In this document: positions 5,479-13,629 of the stretch, piece by piece | How positions within the stretch are numbered: position 1 is the first letter of the stretch | How the letters are laid out: every line of letters begins with the position of its first letter | Translations under genes and position numbers: made by a program | DNA from: Firmicutes bacterium CAG:552 | Lineage (GTDB): Bacteria; Bacillota; Clostridia; Christensenellales; Pumilibacteraceae | Length of the DNA stretch: 13,629 bases | Assembly: GCA_000435495.1 (NCBI GenBank) | Contig: FR884055.1 | Coordinates: 199,850 to 213,478, forward strand | Reading direction: 5' to 3' | Notes under the pieces: generated by a model | What the model was told of the DNA's origin: nothing | Seen by the model: the letters and a program-made list of their open reading frames with translations, nothing else | The model's database searches: none

Positions 5479-8400
5479 AAAATTCTTTCGTCCCATTTCG
5501 CAGCAATATGCGACAAATACGATTCGCCTGCACCGAACGGCTCTTTCGCACGCAGATGCGAAGCTGCCCGCAGCTCCGAAAAAAATTCGCTGACAGCAAA
5601 AATATTCAAGTACGCTCTTACGGCGGCTTTGTTTTTGCTTGCGACGGCGTTTTTGATAGGTGCGGCAGCCGGATATTGGATAATAGTATCGAGGTCGGAC
5701 GTTCCGACAAGCGGCATTTGCTCGTACGACTCTACAAACTTACTGAGGTATTACCTCGCCGACGAGTCCTCCGACCAATTCGGCAAGGCTTTGAACGGCG
5801 ACTTAGGTTCTGCAAGCGCAACGTACGACGGCGAATTTCACTTCCCTATCGTAAGCAAAACTCCAATCAAAAAATTCGACGGATATGACAAAGCTCTGCT
5901 TCCGCTCCAATTTGCCGATTTCAATTATGGCGGCGATTTGACTCAGGCGTATTTTGACGATTTCGGATACGAATACGTTTTGCTCACCGGCTTTAGCGCA
6001 GGCGCAAAAATTTCTCCCGAAAATATCAAAACTTCGGCAGAAATTTTGAAAAATCAAAGTAATTACACTTGGATAGCGGGCGTTCCGTCCGATGCCGGCG
6101 TGTATGCGGTTCGCATTACCTCGCTCGAGGAAGTTACCGTAGTCGGTTCGCCCGCTACTCGCAGTAAATACGGCAGTTACATAGTAATCTACACGATTGC
6201 ACCCGCCACGGCGACCATAACCGAAGCTGCGCCGCTTGGCGGAAGTTTTATCGTCGAAAACGCTTCGTCGGCGCAGAGTGCGGCGACTATGGCTGACGAT
6301 AGCATAGCAGGCGGCGACGGCACGTTTATATACGGCGTGGACGAAAGCGGCAAGCCGCTTAATCAAGGCGTAAAGGTAACTTCGCTTACTTTGGGCGGTT
6401 CGAGCCACTCGGTAAGCGGCTATTCGGATATCAGCGTCGGTAGCGTAAAAAACGGACTTAATATCGTCCTTAGCGATAACGTAAAGTCTGCGGCTAACCA
6501 CTCCGAAGCCGACAACGAAAACTTTTGGTACACCGTTACGGCAAGTCTCAGCGGTGCCGAAGCGGGCAACTACGCCCTGTCTAACGCAACTTCGCTAAGA
6601 TTCCGAATCGCCCCCGTTGAACTTAACGCCGACGACATAAAGTGGTATTACGACGGTGAAGCAACGAACGGCAAAACCGTCGTTTATGACGGAAGCGAAC
6701 ACGGTTTGACTGCCTTAATCGACGAAACGACGGTATCGAACAGATATTACGCAAAATACGGCAATGACGAATCGGTAAAATCTGCCGTTAAGTCCTTGAT
6801 AGACGCTATAAACGGCGGTTCCGCTCCGCTGACGCTCGGCGTATACGCTCGCTCGAACGACAACTATACGGCGGCGATACCGTCTACAGCCAAAGTCGCA
6901 AAAAATGCCGGAATTTATCTGTTCTCGGCAGACGTTTACCTCGGCGGCAAACGTTCTACCGACGTATATCTGGCTACGGAAGCGACTAACACTCTTACAA
7001 TAAATGCGGCGAAACTGATGGTAAATTACGGCTCCGACCCCGTTTATAACGGCAAAGCGCAACAGCCTACCTTTACGCTCGCAGGCTTAATAGGCAACGA
7101 CGGCATGGGAGTAAACGCAAAAGTCACTCAAGACGCAGCCGTAGTAGAGCCTATAAACGTCGGCCCTTATACTCTTACCTTGAGCGTAAGCGGCGAAACT
7201 TATCTTAATTACGTTTTCGGCAAGCCGACTTTGACGACCGAAACTTCGACTTCTCACATTTACAAAATTATTCCGAAGCCCGTATCCCTGACTACTTCTA
7301 ACGTAAGCAACATTACCTATGACGGAGAGGTTCATGCTCCCACGGCTACGTATAGCGACGTTAGCGGCGCTAACGTAGACGCAGTAACTTCTATAACTAA
7401 GGACGGAACCGTCATAAATGCTAACGACGTGAAAAACGCCGGCGCATACACTCTGACCGCTTCGCTTAAAGGTACGACTAACTACGTTTGGGATGACAAT
7501 ACAACCGCCGATAAAACTTATAACTGGACTATAAGCAAATTAAAAATCACCGTAGAGGTAACTAATGCCAATCAGTCGGCTACCTACAACGGCGCAGAAC
7601 CTACCATAAATACCGATACGACCGTTACTCTTACCGGTAGCGTAGCTTCTGTCCCCCCTTGCGTAAGTAACGAACTTTTATTCTCGGTAACCAAAGAAAC
7701 CGGAGTAAATGCCGGTACTTATACGCTTACTCCTTCTGCCAAAGCAAAGAGCGGCTACTTCGTAGATAACTACGATATAACTCCCACTAACGGCACCTTT
7801 ACGATAAACAAGGCGGCTTTGACCGTTACAGCAAATAGCGAAAATATTACCTACGGCGACGATAAACCGACTTTCTCCGTATCATACAGCGGATTTGTAA
7901 ATAACGAAAACGAAAGCGTTCTCGGCGGTTCGCTTGTTCTTGAATGCGATTACGTTAAATACGAAAATGTAAGAACTTACTCGATTACTCCGAGCGGTCT
8001 TACGAGCGGCAACTATGCGATTACCTTCGAAAGCGGAAAGCTTACGGTAAGAAAAAAGCAGATTACTGCGACGATTTCGCTTTTGTCCGATTCGATTTAT
8101 GTTACCGATCATGTTCTGACGGTAGCAAATCCGAGCGTTGAGTTTAGCGGCTTGGTAAACGGCGACACTCTCACCGTTACTTACACCGCCGTTAACAACG
8201 AAACGACAGTCGCAACGACATTGACCGATTCCACCACCCTTAAAAAAGGCGTGTATACCGTTAATGCTGTCTTTAGCGGAGATAAAGCGGGTAACTACGA
8301 TATTACCGCTACCGCCGCTACGCTAACCGCAAAAGAATACGACGGCACTGTCACTAAGGTAGCCGTTCCTGTTGCAAATACGGGGCTTGTGTACAACGCA

Positions 8401-11400
8401 AGCAAACAAGACGGCATTACGCATAATCAAGCTAACTACGACGACTATTACACCGTTAGCGGTACTGCTTCCGCTACAAATGCCGGGGACTATTCGGTTA
8501 CGGTTACGCTTAAAGATAAAACTAACTGCGTTTGGGATGACAATACGACCGACGACAAGACTTATAACTGGACTATAAGCAAGGCAAATATAACCATAGC
8601 GCCGACCGTAACTTCTGAAACATTCATTTACGGAACCGAAATACCGGAAAGCACAATAAGTTATAACATCGAAGGTACAAACTACAACAACGAATTGACT
8701 ATCTCATTAGTACTTAAAGATAGCGGTTCCGGCAAAATCTGCGAATTGCCTAGCGTACTCGATGCCGGCACATACAACGTATCCGTAGATGTATCAGGCG
8801 GCAATATAAACAACTATAATGTCAAAAAAATTGAAGATAATTTTACAGTAACTCCTCTAGAAGTAAAATTCAGCGGAATTATAAATATAAATTATACGGA
8901 TACCGATAAAACATTAAACGCAACTTTGCTAAAAAAAGGACTTGTGAAGTCCTCCGACAGCTCAAGCATAGAAAATCTGTCAATGCCCTCATTCTCATCT
9001 GCAGTCGCTCGTACTTACGATAGTAGTAACGATGACAATAAAGCGTATACCGAAACCAAAGATGCACAGGGCAATATTACTTCTATCAGCGGCGAACACG
9101 GTTATTACAAGGTAACATTAAACAGCGCATTTACAGTAGGCTCTACATACAAAGTAACCGCTGTGTTAAATTCCGACAATTACGCTTTTGTAGTAGGTAG
9201 CAATACTATTATCGTAAAGTACAAGACCGCAAAAATCGGCAGCACCTACTACACTATCGAAGATGCGCTTAGTGAAAGTGCAAGCGGCAATATCACCTTA
9301 GCCGGCGACTCGAGCGGCAATGCTTCTTACATAATAACAAGTTTTACGAAACTAACTTATGGAGAATTAACTGCCGGATACACTCAAAAGGATATTGATA
9401 ACTATTTTAAAAACTATAAGGACTGCAGCAGCACGAATGAAACCATAAACCACTATACCCTTAGCGGCAAAACGCTAATTGTGCCGTATGCCGACGGCGT
9501 AACCGCATCTTCCACCGAGAGCACCTCAGCCGGTACTGATAAAGTATATAGTGCGCTGATTATTCCTAACGATATAACCTTGAATATATCTTCCACCATG
9601 AATATAACAGCCGAGGTTAGGCACATAGGTACGTCTAACGTCTGTCAGGTTTCTGCACGAGGTGTCGTGATGAATAACGGCACAATAAATGTTAAAAACG
9701 GCGCAAACATACTTGCTTACGGCTACCTTAAGGGCAGCGGAACGGTTAACCTCGAATCAGGCGCAACTGCAACCGATTTGTTCCGCATATTTGACTTTAA
9801 AGGCGGTTCAATTTCAAGGGGAATTAATGAAAATGCAAAAGCTTACTTCCCTATTAACAGTTATTCCTTACATAATATCAGCTGCAAAACAAGAGTATAT
9901 AGCGGAGCAATCTACAAAGCTCACTGGGTTTTGACAGCGGGCAACAAATGGTTTGATGGAACAGTAGATATAATAGGCACAAGTACCGCCACTAATGCTT
10001 TATTCAAGCTAAGTACCGGTTATATCGAAAAATCGGCTAAGCCTGCCGCATCGTGGACATCATCCGACGAAGAATACACAGCATTAGATACAATAGTTGG
10101 CTCGAATCAAATTTGCGGACAAATAGACGTAATAGACATTTGCGGAAACGTAGCTGATGGGCAAGTTAGCATTAAAATTACGCTAGCAATTTTTACGGTA
10201 AACATGAAAACCAGTACCGACACGCCACTTCCTATACCATATATGGATATAACGGTACGCAGCAATGGTACACTTAACTTAAGCAATTCATCATATAAAT
10301 TTATGCCCGGCGCAAAGCTAACCGTAGAAGAAGGAGCTACTTTAGAAACCGCAAGCGGCGTACAACTTGTAATGTACTCAACTAGCCAATGTAACTCGGC
10401 AGAAAACTTTGAGGGAAATCCTAAACCATTTTATCCGGGATTGTGTGCTGACCAAACAGACGCATTGTTAATAGTAAACGGAACCGCAACTATAAACGGC
10501 AGAGTATCAGGCAAAATTACAGCAAATGCTTCAAACGCAATCGTTAAAATCACACAAAACAATACCCAGATAACTGTGTTAAATAAAGTTACTCCTAAAA
10601 CACTGAATGCAGATGTTACAACTCGCAACTTTTCCGCAAATGCTATCGGCAATACGGTGGACGGAGATAATCAAAATTTGGAGAATACGACAACATATAA
10701 GTCGCAAGAAGTCGGCAGTAATATTGTTTGGGTAAAAGCGAAAAATATCAAAACAATTACTTTTGATTCGTGCGGCGGCACTCTTATTTCTTCAAAAACC
10801 ATAATATTGACTAACGATAGCTTTACCATACCGGCAACCAACGAAGACGGCTCGGCGTATCTCGAAACACCTTCGCTCGACTACTACACATTTGTCGGTT
10901 GGTTTACGGCTAAAGACGGCGGCGACCAAATCAGTGCCGGCAGTATCGTTTACGCCGCCTCCGCCGTTAACAACGAAATCAAACTCTACGCCCATTGGGC
11001 TCCTAATACCTATCAAATTGTGCATGAGTGGACACATTCTGAAAACAGCGAATATGACTTCAGTTCTGCCGATATTGTTTGTCCGTTGGATGAGTATAAA
11101 GCAGGTGAAACGCTTACGTTGGCAGCTCCTACGACTACTGCTACCGATTTATCATTCGTAGCTTGGTATGATAAAGACGGTAATCAAATTAGCAACATTA
11201 CGCTATCAAATATTGCTAATTTGTTGGGCGATGACGGCAAACTCCATATCTTAGGAAATTGGACTAATAAACGTGTCGTTACATATACCGTAAGTATAAT
11301 TGTCGGTAATAAAGATTTGTATAATAGCGACTTTACTGTTGCCTGCGAAACCGAAATAACCGCTACGGAAGGTGAGTACAAAGACTTTACTCCTACAGTT

Positions 11401-13092
11401 AACGACAGTAAAGGAATACCCTTAAATTCAGATTACGGAACTGCCGTTACAAACTATAACTACGCTAAATATTTCGTAGGTTGGTATACCGACGAAAGCT
11501 TTACTTCGCCCTATACCTACAAAATAAACGGCGATACTACCCTATATGCTAAATGGGAAGATAAAATAGAAACAACAATCGAATTTAAAGATACTAACAA
11601 CACTGAATTACTTTCCTCAATAACAAAATTCTTTATACCCGGCTTCAATATAAATAAAGAACTGCTCGATAGTATTCACAACGAATTAGGATTTCTTGAA
11701 TCTATAAACGCTGGTAAAGATCACAAAGAATACTATTTCGATAAATGGTTCGTTGGAAACGAAGAACTAAAGTCTCAAGCGATTTCTTTGACTGAAAATG
11801 TTGTTATAAAGGCTCAATACAAACGTTGTTATCATATTATTATAAGCGGCGATGACGGTATAACCCCAAAAAATGAAACCATATATGTTGATCCATCCGA
11901 GACAATGTATTCGTTAACGATTAACGGTAGCTCTGATAACAATAACGGCTCACGATATCGCATTATAGAGTACAGCATAGAGATTAACGGCTCAACCCAA
12001 ACCACAACGATAAATAATGAAACTACCACTATAGATATCAACATCAATTTACCTTCCGATTCCTCGAAAGATATTACTGTAAGCCTAACAACACAAATTC
12101 AGTATCAAATAACGATAAATAACGGTAGTTACACTCCCATGACGGTTAAACTTGGCGGCGCATCAGGGGAAGACATAAAAAGTGGTAACTACTATGATGG
12201 AGGCGTTAAAATATACGTAAAATCGAATGGTGAATATGGTATAGTTGATACTGCTCATAATGATGCTAAAATAGTTGGTTCACAAAATGCCTCTGCAACC
12301 GTTGAATTAAAGAATACGCTCGCATTGCAAGCAACTACCGACAGCTGCATTGCTGCGGGCACACTTATAACATTATGGGACGGCAGCAAAAAGAAAGTTG
12401 AAGATTTAACAAATGCCGATGTACTATTAGTATTTAATCACGAAACGGGAGCATACGATTATGCAAAACTACTAATAAACGAACATCAGGGACAATCTTA
12501 TGATTATTACTCTGTAATGAATCTATATTTCTCTGATGGCTCTGTTCTTAAAATAATAAAAGAACACGGATTTTTTGACTTAGATTTAAATAGATATGTT
12601 TATATAAACGAAAATAACTATTCTAATTACATCGGTCATAAGTTCTTCCAGACCGATTGGAACGGAAGCGAGTTTGTCGGTAGAGAAGTAACACTTGATA
12701 ATGTTGCAATAAAAACCGAATATACTGCTATATTCAGCCCTGTTACTGAAAAACATTTTAATATTTTCACTGAAAACATTTTATCTGTCAGCACCGAACT
12801 CGATGGGTTGCTTAACATTTTCGAATACGGGGAAAATATGCAATATGATGAAGAAAAAATGAAAGCCGACATCGAAAAATATGGTCTATTTACATATGAA
12901 GACTGGAAAGACTACGTTTCTAAAGATATTTATGACTTAATCCCGTTCAAGTATTACAAGGTTGCCATTGGCAAAGGATATATTACTATGGAACACATGC
13001 ATGAACTCATTGAAAAATATTTCTACAAGTTTTATGCCGCACAAAATGACAATAACAATGACGAACAAATCTCATGCCAAACCTCTGGATGA
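5476..13092 (+). CDS. Giant MBG/InlB-repeat adhesin with SipW-type anchor and C-terminal Hint domain
   Basis: A 2538-residue surface protein. The order is: a 44-residue polar N-terminus; a membrane segment at about 45-70 ending in AGYWII, comparable to the SipW-type ends of the three small secreted proteins; MBG-like repeats at about 113-1127; a Gly- and Asn-rich, beta-helix-like region at about 1253-1756; four InlB-like repeats at about 1757-2118; a linker; and a Hint domain starting at Cys2291 (CIAAGTLITLWDGS). The Hint domain has His2364 in KEHGFF, a later block at about 2421-2440, and a family-typical tail with YGLFTYEDW and VAIGKGYITMEHM. MBG and InlB-type repeats occur in cell-surface adhesins, and Hint domains cleave or ligate through a thioester at the first Cys. 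No LPXTG motif or C-terminal membrane segment is seen. Base composition drops sharply along the gene. The ligand is unknown. Likely role: adhesion or matrix scaffold, processed by the SipW-like peptidase. Architecture confident, function inferred. Confidence 0.9.
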   Translation: MKILSSHFAAICDKYDSPAPNGSFARRCEAARSSEKNSLTAKIFKYALTAALFLLATAFLIGAAAGYWIIVSRSDVPTSGICSYDSTNLLRYYLADESSDQFGKALNGDLGSASATYDGEFHFPIVSKTPIKKFDGYDKALLPLQFADFNYGGDLTQAYFDDFGYEYVLLTGFSAGAKISPENIKTSAEILKNQSNYTWIAGVPSDAGVYAVRITSLEEVTVVGSPATRSKYGSYIVIYTIAPATATITEAAPLGGSFIVENASSAQSAATMADDSIAGGDGTFIYGVDESGKPLNQGVKVTSLTLGGSSHSVSGYSDISVGSVKNGLNIVLSDNVKSAANHSEADNENFWYTVTASLSGAEAGNYALSNATSLRFRIAPVELNADDIKWYYDGEATNGKTVVYDGSEHGLTALIDETTVSNRYYAKYGNDESVKSAVKSLIDAINGGSAPLTLGVYARSNDNYTAAIPSTAKVAKNAGIYLFSADVYLGGKRSTDVYLATEATNTLTINAAKLMVNYGSDPVYNGKAQQPTFTLAGLIGNDGMGVNAKVTQDAAVVEPINVGPYTLTLSVSGETYLNYVFGKPTLTTETSTSHIYKIIPKPVSLTTSNVSNITYDGEVHAPTATYSDVSGANVDAVTSITKDGTVINANDVKNAGAYTLTASLKGTTNYVWDDNTTADKTYNWTISKLKITVEVTNANQSATYNGAEPTINTDTTVTLTGSVASVPPCVSNELLFSVTKETGVNAGTYTLTPSAKAKSGYFVDNYDITPTNGTFTINKAALTVTANSENITYGDDKPTFSVSYSGFVNNENESVLGGSLVLECDYVKYENVRTYSITPSGLTSGNYAITFESGKLTVRKKQITATISLLSDSIYVTDHVLTVANPSVEFSGLVNGDTLTVTYTAVNNETTVATTLTDSTTLKKGVYTVNAVFSGDKAGNYDITATAATLTAKEYDGTVTKVAVPVANTGLVYNASKQDGITHNQANYDDYYTVSGTASATNAGDYSVTVTLKDKTNCVWDDNTTDDKTYNWTISKANITIAPTVTSETFIYGTEIPESTISYNIEGTNYNNELTISLVLKDSGSGKICELPSVLDAGTYNVSVDVSGGNINNYNVKKIEDNFTVTPLEVKFSGIININYTDTDKTLNATLLKKGLVKSSDSSSIENLSMPSFSSAVARTYDSSNDDNKAYTETKDAQGNITSISGEHGYYKVTLNSAFTVGSTYKVTAVLNSDNYAFVVGSNTIIVKYKTAKIGSTYYTIEDALSESASGNITLAGDSSGNASYIITSFTKLTYGELTAGYTQKDIDNYFKNYKDCSSTNETINHYTLSGKTLIVPYADGVTASSTESTSAGTDKVYSALIIPNDITLNISSTMNITAEVRHIGTSNVCQVSARGVVMNNGTINVKNGANILAYGYLKGSGTVNLESGATATDLFRIFDFKGGSISRGINENAKAYFPINSYSLHNISCKTRVYSGAIYKAHWVLTAGNKWFDGTVDIIGTSTATNALFKLSTGYIEKSAKPAASWTSSDEEYTALDTIVGSNQICGQIDVIDICGNVADGQVSIKITLAIFTVNMKTSTDTPLPIPYMDITVRSNGTLNLSNSSYKFMPGAKLTVEEGATLETASGVQLVMYSTSQCNSAENFEGNPKPFYPGLCADQTDALLIVNGTATINGRVSGKITANASNAIVKITQNNTQITVLNKVTPKTLNADVTTRNFSANAIGNTVDGDNQNLENTTTYKSQEVGSNIVWVKAKNIKTITFDSCGGTLISSKTIILTNDSFTIPATNEDGSAYLETPSLDYYTFVGWFTAKDGGDQISAGSIVYAASAVNNEIKLYAHWAPNTYQIVHEWTHSENSEYDFSSADIVCPLDEYKAGETLTLAAPTTTATDLSFVAWYDKDGNQISNITLSNIANLLGDDGKLHILGNWTNKRVVTYTVSIIVGNKDLYNSDFTVACETEITATEGEYKDFTPTVNDSKGIPLNSDYGTAVTNYNYAKYFVGWYTDESFTSPYTYKINGDTTLYAKWEDKIETTIEFKDTNNTELLSSITKFFIPGFNINKELLDSIHNELGFLESINAGKDHKEYYFDKWFVGNEELKSQAISLTENVVIKAQYKRCYHIIISGDDGITPKNETIYVDPSETMYSLTINGSSDNNNGSRYRIIEYSIEINGSTQTTTINNETTTIDININLPSDSSKDITVSLTTQIQYQITINNGSYTPMTVKLGGASGEDIKSGNYYDGGVKIYVKSNGEYGIVDTAHNDAKIVGSQNASATVELKNTLALQATTDSCIAAGTLITLWDGSKKKVEDLTNADVLLVFNHETGAYDYAKLLINEHQGQSYDYYSVMNLYFSDGSVLKIIKEHGFFDLDLNRYVYINENNYSNYIGHKFFQTDWNGSEFVGREVTLDNVAIKTEYTAIFSPVTEKHFNIFTENILSVSTELDGLLNIFEYGENMQYDEEKMKADIEKYGLFTYEDWKDYVSKDIYDLIPFKYYKVAIGKGYITMEHMHELIEKYFYKFYAAQNDNNNDEQISCQTSG
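7477..7538 (+). repeat. 62-base near-identical coding repeat, copy 1
   Basis: It matches 8521-8582 at 57 of 62 bases, far closer than the surrounding diverged repeats. It encodes TNYVWDDNTTADKTYNWTIS (about residues 668-687). Four of the five differences are transitions. It marks a recent duplication or gene conversion between two MBG-like units. Confidence 0.85.
8521..8582 (+). repeat. 62-base near-identical coding repeat, copy 2
   Basis: Second copy, 1044 bases after the first and in the same frame (1044 is 348 codons). It encodes TNCVWDDNTTDDKTYNWTIS. Recombination between the copies would delete or duplicate 348 residues without breaking the frame. Confidence 0.85.
9232..10743 (+). other. 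Beta-helix-like middle region of the giant protein
   Basis: Residues about 1253-1756 change character. The region opens with KIGSTYYTIEDALSE and GNITLAGD, a start seen before repetitive beta-helix-like regions in Bacillota surface proteins, and continues with short Gly-Asn-Thr-rich turns such as MNNGTINVKNGANILAYG, GSGTVNLESGAT, SNGTLNLSNSS and VNGTATINGRVSGK. This spacing suggests a right-handed beta-helix or solenoid. It holds nine Cys between 1316 and 1766, an unusual density here. The fold is inferred by eye. Confidence 0.5.
10744..11829 (+). repeat. Four InlB-like repeats in the giant protein
   Basis: Four units of about 85-95 residues (roughly 1757-1842, 1845-1931, 1935-2029, 2031-2118) follow the Listeria-Bacteroides repeat pattern. 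The clearest markers are FVGWFTAKDGG with LYAHWAP in the first, FVAWYDKDGN with ILGNWTN in the second, FVGWYTDESF with LYAKWED in the third, and FDKWFVGNEE with IKAQYKR in the fourth. The last is the most diverged. Confidence 0.85.
12346..13035 (+). other. Hint domain and its tail at the C-terminus of the giant protein
   Basis: Residues about 2291-2440 carry the N-terminal Hint block with Cys2291 after DS, a B-block-like KIIKEHGFF with His2364 (the Thr three positions earlier in the classic TxxH is Ile here), and an F-block-like VTEKHFNIFTENIL. No C-terminal His-Asn before Cys, Ser or Thr follows, so protein splicing is not expected; one-sided cleavage at Ser2290-Cys2291 is possible. A tail of about 80 residues follows. 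It resembles the tail I recall from Hint-bearing surface proteins of gut Bacillota. Confidence 0.8.
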
Positions 13093-13133
13093 TTGATTAA
13101 TATCATCCTAGCATTTGTCCCCTACGCAATCTT

Positions 13134-13176
13134 GAAATGCGCCCAAAAAGTAAACAAACTTATCGGGGCGCATTTC
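13134..13176 (+). terminator. Hairpin terminator after the giant gene
   Basis: GAAATGCGCCC (13134-13144) and GGGCGCATTTC (13166-13176) form a perfect 11-base stem. A further four-base stem (AAGT with ACTT) can form in the 21-base loop. It starts 42 bases after the stop codon. The following sequence, ATTTATTG, is T-rich but lacks a clean T-run, so termination may be partial. Confidence 0.65.
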
Positions 13177-13218
13177 ATTTATTGTAGTGGAGTTTTTATT
13201 TACTATTATTAAAATTAT

Positions 13219-13629
13219 TTATTAAAATTTGAATAAATAATTTTAATAACACTCTGCCGTCATTCCTATTGTATGAAATTCATTCAATTTATCCGTTAAA
13301 ATTTGAATGGTTATTTTTAATACCATTATGCCGTTCAATCTATTACTAAAATCTAAACGCCACTATAAAATCGCCCTTATCTCGCCGTTTAAATTAACAC
13401 CATTAAAATTTAAATAGTTGCTTTGAATACCCTTATACCATTCAGTCCATTTACTAAAATCTAAACGCCACTATAAAATCGCCCTTATCTCGCCGTTTAA
13501 ATTAACACCATTAAAATTTAAATAGTTGCTTTGGATACCCTTATACCATTTAATCTATTAGCTAAAATCTAAACACTGCTTTAAAATCGCCCTTATCTCG
13601 CCGTTAAAATTAACACCATTAAAATTTAA
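13219..13629. repeat. AT-rich tandem array, 108-base unit, open at the right edge
   Basis: Two full units (13346-13453 and 13454-13561) match at about 102 of 108 positions, and a third begins at 13562 and is cut by the window end (63 of 68 positions match). Two degenerate, partial units precede them from about 13219 and 13293. Each full unit carries CGCCCTTATCTCGCCG and a perfect inverted repeat, TTTAAATT with AATTTAAA (13388-13395 and 13407-13414 in the first). No coding frame is evident. Confidence 0.85.

Larger units (their letters stand above)
5812..8856 (+). repeat. MBG-like repeat array in the giant protein
   Basis: About eight diverged repeats are recognised by their opening strand and closing motif. 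Openings include VVYDGSEHGL (about 402), PVYNGKAQQPTF (522), ITYDGEVHAPTA (613), ATYNGAEPTI (702), ITYGDDKPTFSVSYSGF (791), a related start near 875, LVYNASKQDG (971) and FIYGTEIPES (1050); an ATYDGEFHFP near 115 may be another. Closings are of the NAGTYTLT or NYDITPTNG and INKA type. The pattern at 791 is the classic MBG_2 form. Such domains stack into a stalk in bacterial surface proteins. Boundaries are approximate. Confidence 0.8.

Noticed and set aside
12346..13035. Self-splicing intein
   Set aside because: There is no C-terminal His-Asn followed by Cys, Ser or Thr and no C-extein; the domain is at the end of the protein, as in Hedgehog-type Hint modules.
13219..13629. CRISPR array
   Set aside because: The repeat is a contiguous 108-base unit with no unique spacers of regular length, and no cas gene is present.

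Overview
The window looks like a chromosomal surface-protein locus from a member of the Bacillota, most likely an uncultured gut-type Clostridia lineage. The basis is Shine-Dalgarno sites of the AGGAGG type, an ER-type (SipW-like) signal peptidase with proteins carrying the SipW-cognate signal motif, and the combination of MBG repeats, InlB-type repeats and a Hint domain, which I know mainly from that phylum. The genus cannot be read from the sequence. No rRNA, tRNA, CRISPR array, transposase or phage gene was seen.

Layout: two gene sets diverge from a 668-base control region (4101-4768). Leftward (minus strand) run a SipW-type secreted protein (3330-4100), a second one (2299-3159), a SipW-like signal peptidase I (848-1804) and a four-helix membrane protein cut by the window edge (1-623). 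Rightward (plus strand) run a small SipW-type secreted protein (4769-5476) and, overlapping its stop codon by one base, a giant 2538-residue adhesin-like protein (5476-13092). The giant has a SipW-type N-terminal anchor, about eight MBG-like repeats, a beta-helix-like middle, four InlB-like repeats and a C-terminal Hint domain. A strong hairpin follows it, then an AT-rich tandem array with a 108-base unit that runs off the right edge.

Working model (inference): the signal peptidase processes all four exported proteins, whose membrane segments share a G-F-[AS]-[AT]-W-type motif. In Bacillus subtilis, SipW releases the TasA/TapA matrix-fibre proteins, so this locus may build a TasA-like fibre or surface coat together with a very large adhesin. 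The Hint domain may cleave or re-attach the adhesin, which has no visible sortase signal or C-terminal membrane anchor. Regulation may involve a run of ten C residues next to a perfect minus-strand -10 hexamer in the divergent region (possible phase variation) and a long, foldable leader in front of the rightward pair.

The non-coding stretches of interest are 624-847 (two 47-base repeat copies), 1805-2298 (no gene seen; a terminator-like hairpin and nested short tandem repeats), 4101-4768 (control region) and 13093-13629 (terminator and tandem array).
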